A DNA stretch of 64,000 nucleotides from Megaleporinus macrocephalus (taxonomy: Eukaryota > Chordata > Actinopteri > Characiformes > Anostomidae), in NCBI GenBank assembly GCA_021613375.1, contig CM038704.1:30752582-30816581 (forward strand). Direction: 5' to 3'. Of the stretch, positions 43,761 to 57,469 are shown one piece after another. The position numbers and the translations under genes were made by a program. How positions within the stretch are numbered: the first letter of the stretch is position 1; each line of letters opens with the position of its first letter. Under the pieces are notes generated by a model that saw only the letters and a program-made list of their open reading frames with translations, did no database searches and was not told where the DNA came from.

Positions 43761-44878
43761 ATTACCACTATAGTCTTTATAGTCTATAGACTTTATTACA
43801 TAGAATATTACCACTATAGTCTTTATAGTCTATAGACTTTATTACATAGAATATTACCACTATAGTTTTTATAGTCTATAGACTTTATTATATAGAATAT
43901 TACCTCTTAGTCCGCAGCTATATATTACCACTATAGTCTTTATAGTCTATAGACTTTATTATATAGAATATTACCTCTTAGTCCGCAGCTATATATTACC
44001 TCTATAGACTTTATTATATAGAATATTACCACTAAGTCCACAGCTAAATATTACCACTATAGTCTTTATAGCCTATAGACTTTATTATATAGAATATTAC
44101 CTCTTAGTCCACAGCTATATATTACCACTATAGTATTTATAGTCTATAGACTTTATTATATAGAATATTACCACTATAGTCATTATAGTCTATAGACTTT
44201 ATTATATAGAATATTACCACTATAGTCTTTATAGTCTATAGACTTTATTACATAGAATATTACCACTATAGTCTTTATAGTCTATAGACTTTATTATATA
44301 GAATATTACCACTATAGTCTTTAAAGTCTATAGACTTTATTATATAGAATATTACCTCTTAGTCCACAGCTATATATTACCACTATAGTCATTATAGTCT
44401 ATAGACTTTATTATATAGAATATTACCACTATAGTCATTATAGTCTATAGACTTTATTATATAGAATATTACCACTATAGTCTTTATAGTCTATAGACTT
44501 TATTACATAGAATATTACCACTATAGTCTTTATAGTCTATAGACTTTATTATATAGAATATTACCACTATAGTCTTTATAGTCTATAGACTTTATTATAT
44601 AGAATATTACCTCTTAGTCCACAGCTATATATTACCACTATAGTCTTTATAGTCTATAGACTTTATTATATAGAATATTACCACTATAGTCTTTATAGTC
44701 TGTAGACTTTATTATATAGAATATTACCACTATAGTCTTTATAGTCTATAGACTTTATTATATAGAATATTACCACTATAGTCTTTATAGTCTATAGACT
44801 TTATTATATAGAATATTACCTCTTAGTCCACAGCTATATATTACCACTCTAGTCATTATAGTCTATAGACTTAGTCTC
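43761..44878. repeat. composite minisatellite, 46-bp and 25-bp units
   Basis: Two unit types alternate over 1.1 kb. The long unit is 46 bases and starts ATTACCACTATAGTC; about 19 full copies plus a partial last one are present. The short unit is 25 bases, starts ATTACCTCTTAGTCC, and occurs about seven times; one 30-base hybrid is near 43995. Each long unit contains two perfect palindromes, ACTATAGT and AGTCTATAGACT. Runs of five, five and four long units are separated by single short units. The array is about 470 bases upstream of the pcbp3 start exon, so it is probably within an upstream pcbp3 intron. Confidence 0.93.
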
Positions 44879-45500
44879 TCGCAATGAAGAAGAATTCCTT
44901 AGCACTTTCATTTCATGCTTTCATTTCAGCACCTAGCAGGCCAGAGGGGGCTAAAGAAGCTGGGATGATTAGGGAGGAATGGAGGTCTACAGCCAGATGT
45001 CCTACAATCTCCCACAGGATGCCAGATTACATAAAGGCTTTAATCCAGATTACCAGCATCCAGGGGTTGGAGAGTGGTGCTGCCAGAGAGCAAAAATAAT
45101 CTAGCCGCCATGATCAATGCCAAACTTGTGAGTATAAGTAAATAAAACAGAAAAACATGCAATTATATAAAAACAAATAAGGAAATGTTTGAATAAGGCA
45201 CTAGCTAAATTTGCTGAAGCAAATATAAAAGCGCAACAAGGTTTTTGTTAATAATTTCTTGAGAGTAAAAGATTTCTGTTAGACTCAAAGGAATACCACC
45301 ATTAATCGCAAAGGGAGATTAATATCATACAGACGCATGAAAGCCTGTCTGGTGGAATTGTCCAGAACAGATGGCATATCTTCATGAAAAAAGAAGACCA
45401 CAGACGAGTATTTGAACAGGTTGATAAGGGACAGAGCAGAGCAAATGAATGAACAAATACACCATCTAAAGCTTTTCAGATTTCTCAATCGAATTAAATA

Positions 45501-45520
45501 TATATATATATATATATATG
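45501..45520. repeat. short (TA)n run
   Basis: About ten TA units. Confidence 0.85.
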
Positions 45521-45814
45521 ATAATTATCATCTTAATTCATACAATACACAGAGGTCCTTCAGTAATTTCAGGGAACACAGCTATTAAGCACAATTCAGG
45601 AGATATTTATTTAAAGTGAATAAACAGGAGTTTTCAAAACTGGTTTAAAAAAATGATTTTATGTTCTAGAAAAAATGGAATTGGCAGACCACCAAAACTC
45701 TTGCTTCAGGTCTGAAAACGTTCTGTCCATTCTTCCATTGGGAGAAGTCAACTCCTTAAAGGAGTTGGAAAGGATGTGTAGACGGCAAGCTGTCGTTACT
45801 GAGAAAAAGATTTC

Positions 45815-46015
45815 CAAATTGAACAAAGGACCTACGGGTGTTCTAGAACAATGGCTTGTCATTCCAGAATCCAGACTTCAATATCACTGATTAGGATTAC
45901 TTGGATCGTAACAAGCAGAACATGCAACCAATTTTTCAGACTGAACTTCGGAGGTATGGAAAAAATATCCCTGTAGAATTTGAAAAGCCAAAAGCAAGTC
46001 TTTCAAAAAGAAAGT
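45815..46015 (+). pseudogene. Tc1-like transposase C-terminal remnant
   Basis: One plus-strand frame reads QNPDFNITD, a stop, then DYLDRNKQNMQPIFQTELRR and VEFEKPKASLSKRKC. This matches the last part of a Tc1 transposase, where SPDFN precedes the catalytic Glu. The rest of the element is absent. Confidence 0.7.
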
Positions 46016-46054
46016 GTCACTGTTATACTGAGAGTAGTTAACCACCAGCATCCT

Positions 46055-46400
46055 GTCACCACTGATGAATAAAATAGAGGATGACCAACATCTACAAGGT
46101 GGACCAAGAGGGTAAGAGTGTTTAATAGAGTGGACAGTGAGTGGATACAGTGTTTAAAAACTCCATCAGTACTGATGTGTCAGATCCACTCGTACCAGCA
46201 CAACACACACTAACACTAACATGCTGAGAAAGCTCTAGCACCTAAAAAATACACGCTATGTGGGGGTCCTGACCATTGATGAATTGAACTACAACTGTAA
46301 TGTAGTAGAACTGCAAAGTGCTCTTATATGATGAGTCTAGCTGACAAAATTGACAGATATTGTAGAAAAAGGAGATAGATTTAATGTTTTGTCTGACTGG
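46055..46400. mobile_element. foldback element, right half
   Basis: It matches the right arm of the family at 1555-2368: AAAAACTCCATCAGTACTG, GATCCACTCGTACCAGCACA, GTGGGGGTCCTGACCATTGA and GTAGAACTGCAAAGTG. The left half is missing. Confidence 0.65.
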
Positions 46401-47314
46401 TGTATATACTTGATCCCCAATATATGTACTAAGTGTCCACTATATGCACCAACAAATCAGTGCAAATCACTGTTTACTGCCTATAACATAAATCATATTA
46501 CCAGTTCTGCAGCTGACTATGGATAGTAAACGTTACATGTTCCTATAATACAGGCAAAGACATATTTTTGCTCACATAAAACAATGAACAACTTTCCATT
46601 TGGGAAAGACAATTAAGTATAAAAGAATGGCTGAATGTTGTCTCTGACATTCGCTCTGTATTGTAAAATATAAGTATAGTTATATTTGAATTTGTGTTAG
46701 TTTATTCTGCTGCCTTGTCACACTTGATTAGGGCTCTGTGTTTTGAGTTGCTATTATAAGATGAGGCCAGAGAGGGAACAAAATGGCCACATATGGCACC
46801 TTTGAAGGCACGTGGTCTTTAACCTAACAAGGCTCTGCCGCTCTCTCCATCTGCATCACACACACACTCATATATGTTTGTATTCCCATCTTTGTTAGGT
46901 CCTTCAACTAAGTGGTAGGCCTTTTATTGTAGTTAAATAATGCATACACCCTATATGTAATCTCAGCAACCAAAAATGATATATATTTATTCCTATTGTT
47001 TTTCAAATATAGACTAAATACAAAAAAGCTATATCACTCACTGAGAACCAGATGTCCCCACAATGACAAAATGATCCAGATTTCATGTCATTAAATGGAA
47101 ATTTGTGGCCACTAAGAATGAAACATACACACGCATTTGATCACGCATACACACACAAATTCACACATTTAATGACAGAGTGAAAGACGCAGGTGTTTTA
47201 ACAGGGCTGAACAAGGTCCATCATTGTTGTTTGATGTGTGTTAGCCGTTAGCGCTTGTGCTAATTGCACTGGAAGTGTGGAGCGCCGCTAGCTCGGGAGG
47301 AGCAGCAGCATTTC

Positions 47315-47815
47315 TCATGACATCTGATGGGGAAAGTGGGTCAAGCTTTCTGCTAAAGAGCTTCTGGCCTCCTCCTCGGTAGCGGCTATCGAATTAAGCA
47401 CGCTTCGCGCTCGGCTGAGCAATGCTCGGAAAAAACGCTCTCGTCTACCCCCCCTCTTTTTTCCATGGCGCTCTTCTGTGCTGGGTTCTGTGGTAATGTA
47501 TCGGTAGGAGAGCCTTGCTCTCTGCTGAGCACTTCTAGCTTTAGTCCCTCTAACAATGAAGGATGGAGGCCTCTTATGTGGGCTCACTGAGGCATTAATC
47601 ATAGAAGTCGATTTAAACAGTAAAATAAAAATCTCCCAAAAACGACAAAGAGGTCTTCGTGTTCGCATGAGGGCCAACGGCAACAGCAAGCGTGTGTCTG
47701 TTTCATTAGTTTGGTAGAGCAGTTTTACCATCTTTGGCATGACTTGCAACAATAAAAGAGTGGGGTGACCCAAAAAGAGGCACATGGATGCAGGGATGGT
47801 TACATTGGAAGACAC
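47315..47815 (-). other. 166-codon open frame, probably non-coding
   Basis: It is the longest unassigned open frame in the window after the transposon frames. The downstream half is arginine-, serine- and alanine-rich (RRERFFRALLSRARSVLNSI), which tracks local GC content. There is no domain, no signal peptide and no clear splice border. A pcbp3 untranslated exon or promoter is as likely as a protein. Confidence 0.15.
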
Positions 47816-50400
47816 TTTGGGGTTGATGGCTAATCATGGTCAGATTCCGTGCAGTTTAAAATAAGTGTCTTTATAATGAAATCCAGAGACAATATTTCAT
47901 TAGTTCTATTGTACTTAACAGAATTTTAACTATAGAACCCATAACACATATCCTGCTCCAGAACCAGATTCAGAACCAACATGAACTAATATCAAGTAGT
48001 ATTTACACTGAATCCATACATTCCTTTGATAAACACTGTGATTCTTGGAGAATTAACATGCATTTTTGGAAGGTCAGCTATCTTCTCACCATGCCCTTTA
48101 TAGCAGTATCAAGGAAAGATCATCTGCTGTTGTTGTGCCTTTCTGACATTGCCATTGTTATTTATTCAATAGACTGAAAACTGTAAAAGAATATCTGTAA
48201 AAGAGAAATGGCATCGATCCGAAAAGAGGTATTAGCAGAAAATGTTGGATCAGATATTGTAAAAAACAGATGAATCTAGCCTGAAACATCACACACTCAC
48301 ATTATTGTTAGTAGTGTCATTTGTCCTGTGGAGTGTTTGAGCCATTTGAGCATGATTGCTTCAGCAATCAGTGTAAGTACTTCAGTTAAAAATGACTCAC
48401 AAGCATTGGACCAGCATCAAACAGTACTAAAGGTTTCAGTATTGGTCTCGGTATTGGAGAAAAAACAAACAAACAAACAAAAAAAACGGTGGTATCATGT
48501 CACTCCTGCAGTAAAGAGAGACCAAGTTGCAATCATGAATGTCAAACGCTAAGGTTTATCATGGCATCTGATATTGGACCAAGTTCTGTAATCTGTCTCA
48601 ATGTCAAAGAAGATCGCCATTTAACAGAGAAATAAAAACTCATGAACTGAATGTGAGATAAACATCTGTGAGCTTATCAGCAATTGACCAGTAATTCGTA
48701 GCTGATTTTTGAGGGAGAAATATAAGCATTTACCAAAAGGGGAAACTGCTACGCGCTGCTCTGAGGATTTCTACTATGTCTATAGATCACTGATTTGGTC
48801 TTAACCATGTTTAAATCTCTTACTTTGCATGGTTATAATATAAGCTAACGGTGGGAAAAAAATAATATCATAAGACTTGAACATATTTTAAAGGTATGTA
48901 TCACAGTAGTTTGTTTTTCTGAGGTTTGATCAGTTGGAGCAGACGCAATGCAACGGCAGTGCTGCTTTTAAAATCCTATTACACTGCATGAGTACAATAA
49001 TTTGGGATCAATACCAATTCTTTCAATTTATTTTCATATTCAGTTAAACAGGACGAATTGGGTTTGTTTAATAAAACCTACATTGGTCAGAGTTTCTTAA
49101 GTACTGACAATATCCAAGGTATGCTCAGAAAAGTAATATCATGACGTACTTTAACATGACAACAGATATGTATCATTAAAACACTGATCACCAGAATAAT
49201 CTTACAGTTGTTTTTGTTAATAGTTAACATTAATGAATTAATCTGGCTTTTGACCTTAAACAGAGAATAAAATGACAATAAAAAAAACAATATAATTTCA
49301 GGTATTGTCAAGACAGCAAGTCTCCTTAGTGAGGTTTTCAGTGCTTTGAACCCTGTCACATCCATGATCTGTTTCATGCACTACTAATCACATTTCTTTT
49401 AAAGCTATAGTGGACATGTATATGGGCTAACCAGAGATAATGGCCTAGCAGATCAATTAGCCTACATTATTTCACAACATTTATATGCTGTTTTGTCGAC
49501 AGCATTGAAATAACAATGAAGAGATCCCTGATCAAGTCTCTTAAGAGACGGCCCACACTTTCTCGGCACGTGTCGTTCTATTGTATTTGTCTAATTAAGC
49601 ATAATGACTCATTTACGCATGTCCCCAACAATCAAATCAAACCATTTCCAGACAATGTTCAGCAATGTTTAAAGGATAGTAATACCGCGTCATGATTTAT
49701 TAATGAAATTGACCTATGACTGGCCTAGAATTCGAGACTGTTACCCGAAGCCAAGTATGCCGAAACGCTTACAGATACAGTATCTTTGTTCAGATTGTAT
49801 TACATATATAGTGTAATATACAGCATAATATACAGCATAAAAATATAAAGAAGGTATCCTAGTAGGAAGAATAGAGTTCCTCCATTTGCATTCAACAGAA
49901 TATACACAAACAACTAAGATGGTGATTGTCAGTAACACAGAGGTTCATTCTATAATTGAAATTTTTAATATTACTAAATACTGAGGAGCAAAATGACCAA
50001 AAGAGCAGCTACTCTTAAATCTAAAAGATAGAAGATTAGAAAGAAGCTTTACCTTAGGTGCTACTGGAAACAGATGGCCACCACTTTCGGTGTTTGCGAA
50101 AAAGATTATTAAAAAAAAGAACGACAAGCAGGAAAATGATTTTTCCCCTATCCTTCCACTCAACTCAGATCGAATGCTGGCATTCGATTGGCTGGAAGAC
50201 GCAGTCATGTGAGTTAGATGTCACAACACGTGACTTTCTCTGCAAAAAAAATCGTAAAAATTGGGAAACGCAGTTGGATCGCAGTGATATCGGGGTGTGA
50301 TCCTGAGCTTTGGACAATGTTGCGAATGCTGAAAGCGGGTCAGAGGTTTATGGGTGCCTGGGCATCGGGGTGCCCCCTCCTGTGGGGTGTGCAGACTTAC

Positions 50401-50470
50401 CCAATGAGGCACAGTGACAGCAAAGTATGACCATTGGCCAATGCGTCATCGCTGTCTTTCCAGTCCTTTT
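50401..50470 (-). promoter_or_regulatory. candidate promoter and untranslated exon
   Basis: On the minus strand CTCATTGG is followed by GTAAGTCTG, a near-perfect donor at 50400, and just upstream lie paired CCAAT sites in CATTGGCCAATGGTC. It would suit an untranslated first exon of pcbp3. A further CCAAT site is at 50185 (GATTGGC). No transcript evidence is available. Confidence 0.25.
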
Positions 50471-53019
50471 GCCTAAGGGGGACTTTTTCAGCCACTGCTA
50501 TCTGATGGTACATGTTTTTTTTCAGCACAATAGACAGACAGCATATGGATGCCCCCTAACTAGCATCCTGCTCTACTTCGCTAAATGAAAAAGTGTCTGT
50601 AGCCATCGATGCACAAAATAGTGAAGACACATCATGGCAGCAAGTCCTTTTCTTGGTGTCGCCACTGCCTTGATAGCTAGAAACAAACATCCAGGACATA
50701 CTATGCAGTAGTGTTCATGATGTCGGGTAAGCTCTGAGCCTGAAATATTCCACCATACTTCCAATTTTCTGCCCTGGCCAACCCAGAATTACTCTGAGCT
50801 TTGGCTGCATCCTCTGTGGATTAAGCGAACCCGAGCAAATCCACGGCTATGTCAGATGTTGGGACAGTTGTGGGGGGGATTAGGCTCTTGTCATTAGGGC
50901 TGAAGCCCCTTCGTCAGGGCTCAAATCGTTTACATGCACACTTACAGGCTTTAGGTTACCCATGGGAGGGGGACCCAGATTAGAGAAGCTACAAACAATG
51001 TGTTATTTTTTTGTTTTTTGCGTCCCACTAAAGCTTTATTGCTCCTAAATCAACCAATGATCATTTGACCCAATAGATATTCCGCAAATTAGTCTAAACC
51101 TTCAAAATGAAAATAGCTTTCAAATTCTTTTTTGAAAGAACACCCTAAACTAATTGTCTCTTTTCTCGCTGCTGCAACCAAAACAGGGTAATCCACACCC
51201 TCATGACTATTGAATAGCTCCTGGGAAGATAACACAAATAGAGCATTAAATTTGTTCCACATTAAAACAGGAGTGCTGCGCAGACAGAGGATGCTAGATC
51301 AGGAAAACGGAGTTCGTATTTACACAAGACTGTTGGCTTGTTTTCTGTAACATGCGGTAACACAGACATACAAAGCCTAATTATCTCCTGTCCCAACCTT
51401 AACAATCTGTGAAATCCAGTTGAGACATCAGGAATAGATTCTGCAGCATGTCATGACACCACAGTAGCACAGTTTTGTGCTATTCTTTCCTAAACAAACC
51501 AAAAAGACCTCAAAGCTTTCTATATTATGTTTAATTTAGGAATCTAAGCTAAAGTATCAAAGTCAAAGTATCAAGAGTCAAAGTATGAAGAGTTTGCATC
51601 ACAACAGATACGATAGAATAAAAACATGAAGTATGAATAAAGCAATTAATAAAAGTAATTAATTACTCACATAGAAATAAAGAAAATCCTAATATATGTA
51701 AAAAAGCAAGAATACAGATTTCAAAAAGGCTTTTAACTTGTTTTAACTTTTAATAAATGGTTATTGACTAATGTTGAAAAATTTAACTCAGCTTTTATAG
51801 CAGAGTATCTTTTTTCATACGTACAGACCACCACACCAGGTATACAATTAAAATATATGCATAAAAGTGACATTTAAAAGCATTTAAATTGCTTTTGCAA
51901 AATCTAATTTCAAAGTCCAAAGCAAACAGCTTACACGGTCTCTAAAACAGAGAATATTCAATTCATCATTCAATGCACTTCAGATAACAGTAAAAGTTCA
52001 GGTAATAATGGCTTGTATTGAAACAACAAAACTGTAAAACTAAACCTGTTCTGTGGTGTTTATATCTGTACCTACGAACTGTCCTAACGTTAGCTTAGCA
52101 AGCAGTTGCCACACACCTAAGAACCATGCAGGGCTTAGGAAGGCACAAAAACAGATCATATAACCCCTTAGATATAAAACCCCTTCATATAACAGTACAT
52201 AAAACTTATTGTCATCCTTGAGAGACAAAAAATCAAGGTCCACAAATCCACAGATGTTTCTGTTCATCCTTCCACTGTGAAAAAACAACTCAGTGGTACA
52301 ATAAGCCTGGATAACACCACCAAGATAAAGACCCCAAGCACTGTGATCAAGATTAAAGGCCCAAAGCAAAGACTGTAAAACATTTAAAATGTTTGTATTA
52401 TGCAGAAGTTGTGTATTACATTAAACATTATTCAGCAAAGCTTAAATAAAAAATATAACATATAAACATTATACTGTACAAAAAAATGCTGATCTATCTG
52501 AGAACGGTGTGGATGTGACCACTGATCCAGCTTATTATCCAGACATGCAGACGGATAGATGAACGAACGGACAAACAGACCAACAAACAAATGGACAGAT
52601 GAAGCACTACATAAATAAAGGAATGGAAAAACAAACAATGCATGAGTATGGATAAACTAATGAACTGTTGACGGGCAGCTACAAGCAGGTGGTCTCCCTT
52701 GCTAGCTTGCTAACTTTCTGAAAAGATCATATAAACAAGGTTTCACACATCTTTGATTTCTTTGACTCTGAAATTGTTTTGTGTGGGCGGGGCAAAAGAT
52801 GTCTGCCTTGTGATTGGGTAGGAAATGCCTATATAAGTATCCAAGATTAGGACCACCCCATTTACCCCCATTTAGAGAGAAAAGCAATATGCTGAAATAC
52901 AGCAGGCATTTCTTACACTTTGGAACCGTATTCATAAGATATTCTTTGTACAAGCATAATTAAAACAAGGTTAACTTAATTAGGAAGAAATCACAGATGT
53001 AGGTTCCCTAAAGCACCAA

Positions 53020-53140
53020 ACTAATTGTCTCAGAACAATGGGCTGGTCATCCCAGAGTCTGGACATTACGCTGACGTATTATTATATATTTGGAATTCCT
53101 TGCATTGCGATGAGCAGAAAAAGCAATCAACATCAAAAGA
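53020..53140 (+). pseudogene. Tc1-like transposase fragment
   Basis: MGWSSQSLDIT, then in another frame LHCDEQKKQSTSKEN, mirrors the QSPDFN...LDREQNKRQPTSKEE order of Tc1 transposases and the fragment at 45815-46015. It is a short dead remnant. Confidence 0.55.
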
Positions 53141-56100
53141 AAATGGATACTGAAATAAAGACGAAGTGTGGACACAGTAATATTGAGTTTTCCTTATATT
53201 GCCCAGTGGCACAACCTCGCTGTCACTGCTAAATTTCCTGAAGAACTAATTATTGGCAACATTTTTCTGATTTCAATAAAACTGTTGGTCATAACAAATG
53301 ATACAATAATAAAATGTAGATTCCTGTATTTTATGTCAGTTTTGGTTTCTCCACATCAGTTTGATAGAAAATAAAATAAACTATGTTTTCTTATATATTT
53401 CTTATATATGTGGCGTACAGTACATTTTATCTGTAGCAGAACAAAAAAGCAGAACAATTATAACATACTTACATGTTAAGTTTGTAACAAACTCTTCACA
53501 AATTACATTGTATTATATAGCATTCTAAATAATACAGAATAAAATATTGTGATACTGAATTGTATCAATACTGCACAGTACTATCAGAATCTATTTTGGA
53601 AAAGGAGGAAAGTATTAGTTAAAGAGGTCTGCATGTAGATCTGCAGCCAACGTTTCCGAGGTTTTGGCAACATGCATGGGTCTGCTGTAGCTCTATGCTA
53701 TCAGTAAGTTAGCTTGAACTGCCATAAGCAAGGTGACCAACATAGTCCCAGCCATCGACAGGCCTTAGAAAACCCGTCATGACAATGATTTAATGAGTCC
53801 AGAGAGGCGTGAAGGAGACAGCCATCCCAAGCTAACTCAATGCACAGTACAGAGGCTGGTCTCAACCACTGTGAGCAGCAACCCTTAAGAGTAGGCCAGG
53901 TTTGCATAGAGTGCTGTGAATTATGTGGTGCAGTTTAGTCTTTTTCTAGTTTTTTTAGTCATAATTAAAGCAATACGTTTCACAAACTCATTCAAAAGAC
54001 TCATCAGCTTAGAATGTATTTTTAAGTTCCTGAAGCTGAAATATCTCAAGAATCCTTGCATCCTTGCGATGACAACACTGAGTCAAATCCTCATCTCAGT
54101 AGCCAGCAGGCACAGGGCACTCTTCTGACAGAGGAACAAAAGGCGTCAGCATGTGCCCTCTTTCTCTCATAAAACCATTCCAGCTGGGCTTGGACCTTCG
54201 TACATCTGCACAATGGAAAATGCCTGACCCTCTTTGCTGCTGTTGTCAATGGACTCTATAATGGATTCTGAGATGCCTCCGAGCTGAAATCAATATAATA
54301 TGGCTGTTTTACATGGGATGTCTGGTAGTCCTGGAATAGCATTGGTTTTGTGGAGCAAATGTCACTGCAATAGCAGCAAGTATGTTCTTGAAGAAATGAT
54401 TATTTATGCATTAGCATCATTTTACTTTGATCCACCTATATAGACCATTCAACCAAGTTAATTAAAACTTGCAGTCCCACAGTAAGAGAAAAGTATAAAA
54501 AAAATAATATTCAGACAGATAGTTATAAGGTCTGTGTTAGGATTCAAACATTAATAGACATAGAAGAAAATTAAATATATAAAGAAAAATCATTTTTACG
54601 GTATTTATATTGCAACATGTTTTTCTATTTCTATTATGTCTGTTCCAATAATAATAATAATAGTAATACCTAATAGCTTGGCCATGCCTCACATTGCACA
54701 AGTGCTTAAGCTTGATTTATAAACATCTTGTTCATAAATGAGCAAAAGTATTACCACCATGCTGTTTGCTTTTATGGTCATGTTAAATCTGGTGCAGCAT
54801 TTTATCAGTCCAAAGAATTTTAGTCCTATTTCAGACACACCCCTGCATTTTAGAGAAAAAAGGAAGATTTAAGAATCATCATTATTGAACACATACATAA
54901 AATAAGTGCTTTTTTGTGTATTAATGAAAAAAAAATAATGCTAATTATGTACTGGGAAGTATTTTTGGAGCTCAAATAATTAAAATAAGTCTCCACAGAT
55001 ATGTCTGTTTTTTGTGTTATCATTTTTTTGTGACAACATGGAATGTTCAACTATTTGTTTTAGGAAAAATTAACACTCAAAACAGAAGTACTTAATCTAA
55101 AGTCAGTAAAATGTCCAGAATATGTTTTCAACTCCTTTGACTCCTGACAATCAGTAGAACGTGTTGTAACTGATTTTTACTTTTTTATCAGCTTTTCTTA
55201 GTTTTAAGCATCCAAATTAAAGAGTATGAAAGCTACATTCTTCATGAAAGAAAATGCAATGAGACATGTTTGTCCTCTTTGCTTTAGACAGTCTTTCTTT
55301 AAATGGCTCTTCCTATAGGTTTCATAGGTTTTTGTGAAAAAGAATGTACTCCAAATAAAAAAAAAACCACTGAAGTCACAATTCAGTACAATCACTGTAG
55401 ATGTAATCAACACACAAGTATATCACTTTTAGCCATGCAGTCCTTTAGTCATCTTTAAATTAATGTAATAGATCTTATACTTTTCATTATGGTGTGTCTT
55501 AGATGCATTGTATTTTACTTTTTAAACTATACTGTCATGATATTATCTCAGTGAGTAATATACATTTGAGGTACCGCACAGTGGGAAACAATTCAGCTGT
55601 GCAAGCCGAATAATAACCTATAATGATATGAACTCACCATTTTGTTTTGTACAACCAACCCTCATGTACAATTTTTCACTAAGAAGGTTTTTTTATTATT
55701 ATTACAAATGTCACTAGTCAATGTTGCATTTCAATTTTGCACCTATTCCCATCCATGTCCAACTTTTACTGCTACTCTTTTCAAGAACCCTAAAAAGTAC
55801 ATTATGCTCTCAGTAAGCATGAAGTGCCATTTCTCTGACAAAAGACGCCCTCTACTGGTTTGCATTTGTAATGCATTGGTAACTAGTGGAAATACACTGT
55901 TTGTCTGAACTTCAGCCTTTTAGTGAGCCTGTTCAGCTGATCACGCCTTAGGCATGTGAAGTCTCTGAGTATGACGCCACTCATGCTTACATAACAAATA
56001 AAAATACATATTTTGCAATTGAGCATTTTTATTTGTGCTCTCTTTTGTGTCGCAGCAAAAAGTAACTAGCCAACCTTATTTTTTTATTTCCAGGCCAAAA

Positions 56101-56462
56101 TATTCAGGAAAGAAACCTGAAAATTATAAATATGTATTTGATTTGTAGAGTGTAGGGGTTACTGCTGAAAACAGATTTCCCTTTCTCTTTTATTGACACT
56201 GGAATAGCTAGGATAAGAATACACTGTCATCTTTATTTTCCTTTCATTAAACTATATGCGACAAATACAGATGTATCTAGTTTTAGCTAGTTAATACAGT
56301 TTGCGTAAAGAACCCATAAAATGCATTACATAGGACACATAGGTTAGTGCATTGATAATTGAGACCAATGTATATGAAATTTTTAAATGATGCCATTTGG
56401 CAATTCGCATGCCAGCAATATATACAGCTAAAAACCGCAGCGTCACACAACAGGCACAGGTT

Positions 56463-56735
56463 TACTACATTTACATTTACGGCATTTAGAGAGTACATAG
56501 AGAGCACATAGAGAGTGTAGCTCTAAGTGAACTGATAAACACCATGCTTAAGGTCATTCATTCTTTCAGCTGCCACACTCTTCACAAATTAGTGAGGACT
56601 TATGGAGTTTAAAGGTAATAATGAAAAATGTGACTAATGAATGGTACGACTAGTAGCTAGTGAGAAGGCGAAGAGAGGACTAACATTTGTCAGTTTGCCT
56701 TGAAGATTTCAGACTGAACGCTTTTCCTGGTGCAA
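56463..56735. mobile_element. interspersed repeat fragment
   Basis: ACATTTACATTTACGGCATT at the start, then GTGCCACACTC-like and AGAAGGCGAAGAGAGGAC phrases and TTGCCTTGAAGATTTCAGAC, follow the order of a short repeat common in fish genomes. Classification is uncertain. Confidence 0.4.
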
Positions 56736-57469
56736 CTTTTGCTAAATTGCTTTTGAGATCTCTTACTAAGTTAAATTTAAAGCAGTATCAGGTAAAAACT
56801 GAGTTGTACACTGTGACAACTTTCCCCATTTTGGGGGCTGGTTTTTAGCCTACTTTATTAGCTCTTGGGGGACAGCAGGATCAAGTCAGCTTAACAGTAG
56901 ACTTCAGGTGCAGCACTTGCCCAGATGATGTTGCAATTTCCTTTTGAATACACAGAGAATATGGAGGACAAATGTTTTATAACATGTCTTAACAGTAGCA
57001 CCACCACACTCTATGTTTAAAAAAAATCTAAAACATAGATTTTCTACTCATATTGGGTGTTATTTAGCATACTGCCAAGGTAATAGTTTTTAGTGAATGC
57101 ACTGTTTGCTGTATCAGCTTACAGATGTACATACAGACATTGTGTTGTGTTCAGCCCGTAACGTCAATTGTGCTGTCATCTTGGGGCAGATTGCAGTCTC
57201 TGAAATTACAGAGCAACAGTTTAAGAAAGTTACTGTCAAAATAATGCTATTTTATCATAAAGATTATAAATGATTCAAACATTAATGGGTTTCCTGATTA
57301 TTGCATTTCTACTTTGGCTCAGCCATAGGACCTAATCATAACACTTGTGTTTACATCCGGCATGATTTTTTTTTTATGGCTAACTTAAGGGTAGTGTTTA
57401 TAAACATTTAAAAATGTGGGAAAATCTACTAATTCCATAATTTCAGTGTTTAATTTATTCATAATTTAA

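Noticed and set aside
43761..44878. CRISPR-like regular repeat
   Set aside because: Units are directly adjacent with no unique spacers and the DNA is a fish genome; it is a minisatellite.
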